Made by a program: the position numbers and the translations under genes
The notes under the pieces: generated by a model
Told to the model about the DNA's origin: nothing
Seen by the model: the letters and a program-made list of their open reading frames with translations, nothing else
Database searches by the model: none
Part shown: positions 10,211 through 17,509 of the stretch, piece by piece
How the letters are laid out: every line of letters starts with the position of its first letter
Position numbering within the stretch: position 1 is the first letter of the stretch
Assembly: GCA_030612365.1 (NCBI GenBank)
Contig: JAUWOA010000006.1
Span: forward strand, 1-51,315
Direction: 5' to 3'
DNA: 51,315 bases
DNA from: Candidatus Thorarchaeota archaeon
GTDB taxonomy: Archaea; Asgardarchaeota; Thorarchaeia; Thorarchaeales; Thorarchaeaceae

Positions 10211-10640
10211 CAGTTTCAGACTGTTTACAGAGTGTTCTAGGAACTGTTTACAGAGTGTTTTAAGAACCATTGAAAAACTGTTTTCCATTCGTGAAAAAAC
10301 ACCTGTTTCGGTTCTAAACTGTTCTACAAACAAGAGAAGTGTTATGAGGCCATCTCTCATTGTTTGCAGGGTTATGAGGGGGCTCGAATCTTCTACAGAT
10401 GCCTGTTTTAATACAATTCTCCGAAACGATTTGGTGTTTTCGAGGTGTTTTTCCAATCAACGGAAAATCAGTAGACTTGTTAGAGTCTATGCAGAGGCCG
10501 TCTTCGAGGGGCCAAATGGACTTCTGCAAACAATATTCAGTCCGTGAAAGAACACCACAACTGTTTCCAAATCTCTAGAAATGAACTGTTTTTCGTAGAG
10601 AGTTCGTGACAAGATTGTTTACAAGACTACTTGAAGTGCT
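10211..10640. repeat. Cluster of (A)CTGTTT repeats including two 23-bp tandem copies at 10220-10265; candidate iterons/replication origin
   Basis: ACTGTTTACAGAGTGTTCTAGGA and ACTGTTTACAGAGTGTTTTAAGA, plus CTGTTT/CTGTTC near 10278, 10303, 10319, 10403, 10561, 10586 and TTGTTT near 10615. Confidence 0.5.
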
Positions 10641-10870
10641 CTCAGTCCCGAGAATTCAATCATTTGTTTCTAGAGAGATGAATAGACTGATCTTGCGTAG
10701 TTTCTCAGCCATATCTATTAGGCCCTAATATCATTCACTAGACAGTGGTATCTTCTTACCTTCTGCACTTGTATTGATCAGAACGATTTCAAATTGGAAA
10801 ATAAAGAAAGCGCAGCCAGTACAATGAGCTCAATTCACGTCGGATGATACTGGCCGGACCCTTCAACGTT

Positions 10871-10884
10871 CCGGTCATGACCGG
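10871..10884. repeat. 14-bp perfect palindrome CCGGTCATGACCGG
   Basis: Self reverse-complementary. Confidence 0.6.
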
Positions 10885-10938
10885 GCTTCCACCTTGGCAC
10901 CCTTTGTGACCAAATCGTTGGCAATTACCACCTTGAAA

Positions 10939-10959
10939 CAACCTCCAAGAAAGAGGTTG
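10939..10959. repeat. Inverted repeat CAACCTC-N7-GAGGTTG
   Basis: Same 7-nt arms as 9870-9885. Confidence 0.6.
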
Positions 10960-11360
10960 AGTCATGTGCGATAGGAATAGGACAATTAATCAATGTTTTG
11001 AAAAGTCAAATCAAGTCTCCAGGAGGTGTTTCGAGGTTTTCCTCTCACATCTGTCTAAGAGAATATACTCAAGCAGTGCCATATCATCGAGTATGTCATG
11101 ATCCTCGAGAGGCGAAGGACTTAGCTAGAAATGGTCCATTTGGAGAAAAATACGAAGATTCTTGTCTTTCTCTAAGATGATGGTCTAAGTAAGAGGTCTG
11201 TAGACTCATTAGGACGCAGGGAGAAGCGATTTGAATCTCTGAGCGTCTGAGGACTCTCCGGCCTAAGTAGAACGGTTGAACATGAGCAGAGAACACGTCA
11301 TATGATCTTGTTTCCAAAGTCGCTCATGTTTCTTCTTCAAGGGCTGGCACATGCCGACTC

Positions 11361-11672
11361 TCACTCGTGTTCTTCGATTGTCACAATGTAGTAGGTCGGC
11401 TCCAGGTCAGTCCACATGGTCGTGACGAAACGGCCTGTGTCACGATGCCGTGTCAGGTGATCTATGAATCGTGATATCGGTTTCTCTTCACCTGGTTTCC
11501 ATATGCTCACTCGGACCAGCTTGCCAACAAGCCGCTCCAACTGATACGCAATCCAAGCAGACTTTGGAATCCGAATGTAGATCCTCCGATAGTGATCGTG
11601 TATGCTTGCCTTTACTGGGAATTGAATCTTCATCCTGGTGAAGCTCCTTGTGGTTGTGGTAATTATTACCAA
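11361..11672 (-). CDS. Small protein of unknown function (probable start MKIQFPVKASIHD...)
   Basis: 103-aa ORF with coding-like composition; only minus-strand gene of the element. Confidence 0.5.
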   Translation of the reverse strand: MVIITTTTRSFTRMKIQFPVKASIHDHYRRIYIRIPKSAWIAYQLERLVGKLVRVSIWKPGEEKPISRFIDHLTRHRDTGRFVTTMWTDLEPTYYIVTIEEHE

Positions 11673-11739
11673 TGTCTGCAGATAAACTCATCCAAGAAGT
11701 CAAAAGGCGCCAAATAGAAGTCAATCAGGCTCTGCGAAA

Positions 11740-11831
11740 TGTTACATATTCCTAAATAATTATTTCCTATAATATATTACATTAGTTTCGGAATAAGGGT
11801 GTTTAAAAGGAAAGTAATACCCTGACCAAGT
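11740..11831 (+). promoter_or_regulatory. AT-rich promoter/operator region upstream of the element operon
   Basis: Strongly AT-rich stretch including palindrome AATAATTATT, directly upstream of the RHH gene. Confidence 0.4.
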
Positions 11832-12071
11832 ATGACCGAAAATACTGGTCAAATACACCAAACAGATCACAGGCCTGCAAAAGGCCGAACATCTATACTA
11901 GTCCTAGTGAGCCCGAAATTCAAGACCTTCCTCGAGGATACTGTCAAACAGATTGGATATTCCACAATGTCCGAGTTCATCAGAGACGCTATTCGAAGAA
12001 GATTGGAGGCCCTGGGATTCGATACTGATCGCTTGTTACTGACATCAGGAGTTGAGGAAACGATTGAGTGA
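11832..12071 (+). CDS. Ribbon-helix-helix (CopG-like) DNA-binding protein
   Basis: TSILVLVSPKFKTFLEDTVKQIGYSTMSEFIRDAIRRRLEAL. Confidence 0.75.
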   Translation: MTENTGQIHQTDHRPAKGRTSILVLVSPKFKTFLEDTVKQIGYSTMSEFIRDAIRRRLEALGFDTDRLLLTSGVEETIE

Positions 12072-12252
12072 TCAAGAGATCATTCAAACTCAAGATAAAA
12101 TAAAAAATGCGCTGGTCGGCAGCAGCATGACTGAGGACTCTAATCCATTGACTGCTTTCTTCCAAGTCGTTTTGGAAGAGTTGAGAAAAAGATTGACTCC
12201 TGAAGAGTACCAGGATTTGCTCAAGGATTGTCAGGAGGTGAAACCTCGATAG
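12052..12252 (+). CDS. Small hypothetical protein
   Basis: Overlaps the preceding gene in a collinear operon; TAFFQVVLEELRKRLTPEEYQDLLKD. Confidence 0.5.
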   Translation: MRKRLSDQEIIQTQDKIKNALVGSSMTEDSNPLTAFFQVVLEELRKRLTPEEYQDLLKDCQEVKPR

Positions 12253-12488
12253 TAGGGGAGTGGGAAATGATGATAGATGGATATGATCCTTTTACAACGA
12301 CTAAGGCACGTGTGATGGTCCACGTCCGACGCAGGAAGGACATGGAAGAGATCTTGCGGCCACTATTGAAGAGATACCCAGGAGCGACAGTGACCGAGAT
12401 GCGTCCGAATGTCCGCGAGCCTCTTGAGGGCGGATACCACATTATCATCTATCTGAAGAAGTCAGACCTCGAGGGAGGCGGTGCGTGA
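12228..12488 (+). CDS. Small hypothetical protein
   Basis: TKARVMVHVRRRKDMEEILRPLLKRYPGATVTEM; stop overlaps next start. Confidence 0.5.
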   Translation: MSGGETSIVGEWEMMIDGYDPFTTTKARVMVHVRRRKDMEEILRPLLKRYPGATVTEMRPNVREPLEGGYHIIIYLKKSDLEGGGA

Positions 12489-12727
12489 TGGCCAACAGGG
12501 AACAACCCGATGATTTGATCCACCGCATCAAATTCGAGCTCTTGAATGCAGGTCTCGATATTCAGAAGCTCCACATCGATCTGCATCCAAGTGTTGTGAT
12601 TGTCGTGAGGCCAGTTCAATTCCTGGAAGGCGAGATATGGAACAGACTCATGGCGTTCTTGCGGAGATTTGGCTTTCGTTGGTTCAGAGAGGAAGGAGCC
12701 TGGAAGAGGGGAATGATTGAATCATGA
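12485..12727 (+). CDS. Small hypothetical protein
   Basis: 80 aa; overlapping start/stop with both neighbours. Confidence 0.5.
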   Translation: MMANREQPDDLIHRIKFELLNAGLDIQKLHIDLHPSVVIVVRPVQFLEGEIWNRLMAFLRRFGFRWFREEGAWKRGMIES

Positions 12728-14727
12728 CTCATACACGCGAAGAGATTCAAGAGGTTCTTGACAAGTGGCGCGACGGTGAACATCCAGATCCAACAACCAC
12801 GTTAGAAACCGAAGAAGTGCTGACGTGGTATTATGGACGGGGAGGCTATACCAAGGCCGACGTTGAGACCGCAAGACGTCTTCTGGTGTCAGTGCAGAAC
12901 TCTAAACCACAATGGACTAAGACCGCTGTGAGTCCATTCAAAACTATATACCCTGTGACCCTCCACAAAAAAACCAAAAATATGTCCAAGCTAAACGCTG
13001 CTCCGCTAAATAAGTCGATTTCTGGGAAATCTGTGGAGGGTGTCGGGGAATATAGTTTTGACGAGTTGACCCTGGATGAAGTTGTTGACACTCTTGGACT
13101 CACAATCGTCCACGATACAACAAACAAGAAGATCGTACTAGTATGCGGTGTGTTGAATTACACAAATGAAGACCAACAGAATATTGGATTCAGTTCGGGA
13201 AGTAGTACAGGGAAGAGCTATATCTGTCTTGAGATTGCAAAACTCTTTCCTGAAGAGGATGTGCAAAAACTAGGATATGCAAGTCCACAGGCATTCATTC
13301 ATGATTTTGGTATTCTGACAAATGAAACCGGATTGCCGCTGGTGACACGAGACAAATTCGTTTCTGACAATATTGAGGTTTGGGAAGAGAAAAACCCAAG
13401 ACCGGAGCAACATGGGGAAAAGACAGAGTGGAAGGAGAAGCGCACGAAAGAAACTTCCAAGATGAAGGGGATTTGGAATGCAATTCAAAAGGTCTATCGG
13501 GTTGACCTGCATCAGAAAATTCTCATATTCTTGGATCAACCACACGACCTACTTCTTACACGTCTTCGCGCATTACTGAGCCATGATGATAAGGTGATTA
13601 GGGCAAAGATCACTGATAGAAGTCCTTCGGGCGGCCACAGGACAAAGGCCGTTGACCTTGTTGGTTTTCCTTCAGTCTGGTTCTTGACAACGCATTTCTC
13701 ACCTGACGAGCAGGAACGCTCGAGGATGGTGATGCTCAGCGCAGAAGTCACCCAGGAGAAGATCAAAGCAAGTCTCGATATGGTCAGCAAGAGATTAGCA
13801 GACCGTGACGCATTTCGGAACAACATAGATAGCAATGAGAAACGCGCTGAACTCAAGGCACGAATCCGCGCAATCAAAGAGGCAGGTATCGAGGAAATCG
13901 TCATAGCAGATGAGGACCGAGAGAAAATCATCACTACCTTCAAAGAAGAACACCTATATCTTGCGCCGCGTCAACAACGAGACTTCCCACGACTGCTCGC
14001 AATCATCAAAGGTCACGCATTATTGAATCTCTTCAATCGAAAGAGAGAGGGCAATCAAATATGGGTAAATGAAAACGATATCAAAGCAGGAAAGACACTC
14101 TATGCTGAGATTGCGGAGTCGAATGAGTTGGGTCTTCCGCCTGTTATTTATGGCGTGTGGCTCAACATCATCAAGCCGTCCTTCGACATGGGTGATGGAA
14201 TTCGGATAAGTGCTGTGGCATCCAACTACTACAAACGCTACAGAGAACGGATTGGCGGAACCCGCCTTGATAGCATGATTGACATTCTTGTTGAGGTTGG
14301 TCTTGTTGTCCGGATATCAGATCCGGATGATAAGCGGCGGGTATTACTCTGGTCTCCGGATATGGAACTTCCGAAGCCGACCTTGGATACGAAGGAAAAG
14401 ACAGAGGCCATAGCTGCGAAGGCAAGCGGACCCAAGAAACGAAAGAAGAAGAAACCTAGTGACCCTCAGACTAGACCACTTCAAGGTGATGCGAGAAGAA
14501 AACCACTTCCGCGTGTTGTGTCACAGTTTGAAAACTGGCTGGCCGAGCTGCCCAACGCTGGTGTTCGTGGATTCAGGGAGTTGGATATCAAGAAGGTCTA
14601 TGGCAAGGAGTATTCTGAACGATTCCTGAGATATGGAGAGAAGGGTTGGATTGTTCAAAGGGAAGGAACAACGATCTGGTGGGTCTCTGATACAGGTAAG
14701 GCCGCTCTGAGGGGGGTGGATCCCTGA
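12724..14727 (+). CDS. P-loop ATPase with C-terminal winged-helix-like region; putative replication protein/helicase
   Basis: Walker A GSSTGKS, hydrophobic strand plus acidic residue KILIFLDQP, basic linker KKRKKKKP, wHTH-like segments SNYYKRYRERIGGTRLDSMIDILVEVGLV. Confidence 0.6.
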   Translation: MTHTREEIQEVLDKWRDGEHPDPTTTLETEEVLTWYYGRGGYTKADVETARRLLVSVQNSKPQWTKTAVSPFKTIYPVTLHKKTKNMSKLNAAPLNKSISGKSVEGVGEYSFDELTLDEVVDTLGLTIVHDTTNKKIVLVCGVLNYTNEDQQNIGFSSGSSTGKSYICLEIAKLFPEEDVQKLGYASPQAFIHDFGILTNETGLPLVTRDKFVSDNIEVWEEKNPRPEQHGEKTEWKEKRTKETSKMKGIWNAIQKVYRVDLHQKILIFLDQPHDLLLTRLRALLSHDDKVIRAKITDRSPSGGHRTKAVDLVGFPSVWFLTTHFSPDEQERSRMVMLSAEVTQEKIKASLDMVSKRLADRDAFRNNIDSNEKRAELKARIRAIKEAGIEEIVIADEDREKIITTFKEEHLYLAPRQQRDFPRLLAIIKGHALLNLFNRKREGNQIWVNENDIKAGKTLYAEIAESNELGLPPVIYGVWLNIIKPSFDMGDGIRISAVASNYYKRYRERIGGTRLDSMIDILVEVGLVVRISDPDDKRRVLLWSPDMELPKPTLDTKEKTEAIAAKASGPKKRKKKKPSDPQTRPLQGDARRKPLPRVVSQFENWLAELPNAGVRGFRELDIKKVYGKEYSERFLRYGEKGWIVQREGTTIWWVSDTGKAALRGVDP

Positions 14728-15110
14728 TGGTCTATCTCACTTACCGCTGGCGAAACGGGAAGAAACATGGCCCCTATGGCATGAGTGGCCGAAAATACCT
14801 CGGACCTGTGATCGTTGAAGATGATCTTGTCTATAGCAAGATTGACGGTTCATGCTTGGGTCAATTGACACGCCGCGCAGAGATTCCGAAGGAAACAGCA
14901 AAGGTTTCAGAGTCACGTCTCACAGACATTAAGGCCGCGATCCGGAGTCTGTTCTGCATTCCGCTTCTGACCCATCAAAACGTTGACGATATCAAGTTCG
15001 AGTTGAGATCGCAGTTCTCTGGCGAGGCGGTTGAAGAGGCAATATTGGACCTGGTGAGGAAAGGCATTCTCAAGCGAGTCAGCCTTGGAAACTACAGGAT
15101 GGTGGTCTAA
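14727..15110 (+). CDS. Small protein with HGPY...YLGP N-terminal motif and winged-helix-like C-terminus
   Basis: MVYLTYRWRNGKKHGPYGMSGRKYLGPVIVEDD; paralogous to 16798-17022. Confidence 0.55.
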   Translation: MVYLTYRWRNGKKHGPYGMSGRKYLGPVIVEDDLVYSKIDGSCLGQLTRRAEIPKETAKVSESRLTDIKAAIRSLFCIPLLTHQNVDDIKFELRSQFSGEAVEEAILDLVRKGILKRVSLGNYRMVV

Positions 15111-15469
15111 TGCTGAGAGAGACCTACATCGCCATGATGGACCAAGTCGAGGGACACAAGATCGTGGTGACACGGTACTATCCGAGAGGAATCGCCCGTG
15201 TCCATTTCGATGAATGGTTGTCGGTCCTGGCACCGAGTAGAGCGCTCCTCAAGGCTGGGAAGACAGGAATCATCACGTGGGATGCTTTCAGCAGACGGTT
15301 CAGGGCTGAGATCTTGGGTTCACCGGAGGCGGTTCTCACGCTCAAGAGTGTTGCCAAGCTTGCAGAGAGTCAGGACGTCTATCTGATCTGTTGGGAGCGA
15401 GAACCCCCCTGTCATCGATTCCTTCTGCTGGACCTGGTCCGGAAGAGGTCTTGGGAGGCCGTGAGATGA
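15110..15469 (+). CDS. DUF488-like protein
   Basis: DVYLICWEREPPCHRFLLLDLV resembles the DUF488 CHR motif. Confidence 0.6.
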   Translation: MLRETYIAMMDQVEGHKIVVTRYYPRGIARVHFDEWLSVLAPSRALLKAGKTGIITWDAFSRRFRAEILGSPEAVLTLKSVAKLAESQDVYLICWEREPPCHRFLLLDLVRKRSWEAVR

Positions 15470-16041
15470 AATACAAGACTGTCGTGATAGATTTCCCTTG
15501 GCCCTTGAAAGGTGGGGGAAATGTTCCGAAGACGATGCAAGGAACCCTCTTGTCGACAAGGTTGGCATATGATACAATGCCTGCTGAGGATATCAAACAG
15601 TTCCCGATTGATGATTTTGCTGCAGAGGAGTGTCTGTTGTTCATCTGGGTGACGAATGGTAAGATGAGCAACGGATATCCGATAATACGATTCGGTTTCG
15701 AGCTCCTCGAGGAGTGGGGTTTCCTATATCATCATGTCATAACATGGGGAAAGACCAATCCTTTCACTTTTTGGTCACCCATAAGGTCTGCCACTGAGCA
15801 TGCACTATTCGGATATCGTGGGAAGTTACCGAAATCCTATGGGGTCATGCCGAGCATCTTCACAGCTCCCAATCGTCGCCATTCAGAGAAACCTGCACGA
15901 TTCTATCAATTGCTCAGAAGCTGGACGCCAAAACCACGAATAGACCTGTTTGCCCGACGAGCACATGAGGGTTTTGATGGTTGGGGCGATGAGTATGTTG
16001 GCGAAGGGCCGCTAGTACAATATATGGAGGCCGAGAGATGA
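15466..16041 (+). CDS. MT-A70 family adenine-N6 methyltransferase
   Basis: VVIDFPWPLKGGG (DPPW-like), HHVITWGKTNPFTFW, TEHALFGYRGK, HSEKPARFYQLLRSW; ATG at 15466 overlaps the upstream stop. Confidence 0.85.
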   Translation: MKYKTVVIDFPWPLKGGGNVPKTMQGTLLSTRLAYDTMPAEDIKQFPIDDFAAEECLLFIWVTNGKMSNGYPIIRFGFELLEEWGFLYHHVITWGKTNPFTFWSPIRSATEHALFGYRGKLPKSYGVMPSIFTAPNRRHSEKPARFYQLLRSWTPKPRIDLFARRAHEGFDGWGDEYVGEGPLVQYMEAER

Positions 16042-16790
16042 AAGAACCTACCGTCATGGATATGTCTGATGGACTGAGAGTTGTAGACTTGTTCTCAGGA
16101 CTAGGTGGGTTCTCTGCTGCCTTTCTCGACAGAGGATGGAAGGTCTATCGGTACGACAATGATCCGCAGTTCGAGAGGATTCCATGCACACTGCTCGTTG
16201 ATGTGATGGACATGAAACCATCCGACCTTCCCGATGCCGATATGATTCTTGCCTCGCCGCCATGTGTCCACTTCTCATGTGCTGCAGCTTGGAGGTATTG
16301 GGAGGATGGAAGACCAAAGCCAGAGGTTCAAGAGTCAGTCAATCTCGTCAATCACGCACTCGCACTCATTGAGGCAAAGGCTCCACGATACTGGGTGCTA
16401 GAGAATCCAGTGGGTCTGTTGCGGAAACTACTCGGTCTGCCAGCAGTAACAACATACTGGGCAGCTTGGGGAATGCCGTATCTGAAGCCTACAGACCTCT
16501 GGGGGATACTCCCTGCCCTTGAGTGGCCGACTCCGAGGAAATGGGAGGACATGGGAAAAACACACGGGAAACATCTTGGTGTGCAAGAGAACGACAGCCA
16601 AGTGACACAGCGTATCATGTCATGGTATCCCAAGAACGAGTCGTTCGCAGCTATTGCTCCGAGAGCGCCGGCATTGAGGGCACTAATTCCGTACAGATTC
16701 TCTGAAGCACTGTGTCTAGCTGCGGAACATGGTGGAGGGCAGATACCACTGACGCAATACATGAGCACAAATGAAGTGAAAGGAGAGTGA
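16038..16790 (+). CDS. C5-cytosine DNA methyltransferase-like protein
   Basis: RVVDLFSGLGGFSAAFLDRGWKV (motif I), ILASPPCVHFSCAA (motif IV), YWVLENPVGLL (motif VI). Confidence 0.8.
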   Translation: MKEPTVMDMSDGLRVVDLFSGLGGFSAAFLDRGWKVYRYDNDPQFERIPCTLLVDVMDMKPSDLPDADMILASPPCVHFSCAAAWRYWEDGRPKPEVQESVNLVNHALALIEAKAPRYWVLENPVGLLRKLLGLPAVTTYWAAWGMPYLKPTDLWGILPALEWPTPRKWEDMGKTHGKHLGVQENDSQVTQRIMSWYPKNESFAAIAPRAPALRALIPYRFSEALCLAAEHGGGQIPLTQYMSTNEVKGE

Positions 16791-16797
16791 GTCTTAG

Positions 16798-17022
16798 ATG
16801 GTCTACGTCGTTTATAGGTACGATAGGAATGGCAAGCTGAAGGGTGGTCCCTATGCTGTGAGGAGTATCAGGCCGAGCGGTGGCGGGGATCCCATCCAGG
16901 AGTATCTCGGTCCCGCTATAGTTGAACCAGACGGTACGATCATCTCCAAACGGACAGGAGAGATTCTCGGTCGGCTCAAAGGTCATGGTGAAACCTGTAG
17001 TGAAACCATGGAGGTGTCATGA
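16798..17022 (+). CDS. Small protein, paralog of the 14727 N-terminal domain
   Basis: MVYVVYRYDRNGKLKGGPYAVRS...QEYLGPAIVEPDGTIISKRTGEILGRL. Confidence 0.55.
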   Translation: MVYVVYRYDRNGKLKGGPYAVRSIRPSGGGDPIQEYLGPAIVEPDGTIISKRTGEILGRLKGHGETCSETMEVS

Positions 17023-17226
17023 GTGACACGCAAGGCCGAGCTGTTAATCCCATCTGCTAGGGTTGCCTTGAAAGGTAAGAGGTTCATAAAAGCTCGGAGG
17101 CTAGCAAAAATATTGGAAGTCAGTGCGTCACTTGCTGGGCAATGCCTTTGGAGAATGCCCGAATGGGTCTTGTGGAATAAGCAAGCGCATGGAAACCGGA
17201 CTTGGGAACGGAGGCTATCTGATTGA
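17023..17226 (+). CDS. Small basic winged-helix-like protein (GTG start)
   Basis: KARRLAKILEVSASLAGQCLWRM; collinear operon, stop overlaps next start. Confidence 0.45.
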   Translation: MTRKAELLIPSARVALKGKRFIKARRLAKILEVSASLAGQCLWRMPEWVLWNKQAHGNRTWERRLSD

Positions 17227-17507
17227 CTGAAAGACCTGCCACTGATACTGTCATTAGGAGGATCATAGAACGGCGGCTTCGGCTCGGCGGTGGCGACTGC
17301 CAGATTGGTGTCCGCTCTGTGGCAAAGGCTGCTATACACGAGCTCGGGCTTGAGGAGTCTATGAGTGGACGGGCTTTCATGTATGAGAGTGTGGTCCGAA
17401 TAATAGGGGAGTACGACTCCGAACTATGTGTTCTCAGATCAGGGGCTCATTACGAGGATATGGCCCTAGCACCATTGAGCTTGCACATCTATCAAGTGAG
17501 GGGATAG
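17223..17507 (+). CDS. Small hypothetical protein
   Basis: 94 aa in a tightly packed operon. Confidence 0.45.
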   Translation: MTERPATDTVIRRIIERRLRLGGGDCQIGVRSVAKAAIHELGLEESMSGRAFMYESVVRIIGEYDSELCVLRSGAHYEDMALAPLSLHIYQVRG

Positions 17508-17509
17508 AC

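Noticed and set aside
10175-10547. Overlapping short ORFs in the element noncoding region
   Set aside because: Mutually overlapping on both strands inside the repeat cluster; no ribosome-site or domain support.
9822-11360. CRISPR array possibility for the repeat region
   Set aside because: Repeats are short, degenerate and irregularly spaced; no 25-37 bp repeat with regular spacers and no cas genes in the window.
12846-13943. Several minus-strand ORFs opposite the 667-aa P-loop ATPase gene
   Set aside because: Antisense shadows of a strongly coding plus-strand gene; Ser/Arg-rich composition without domain signal.
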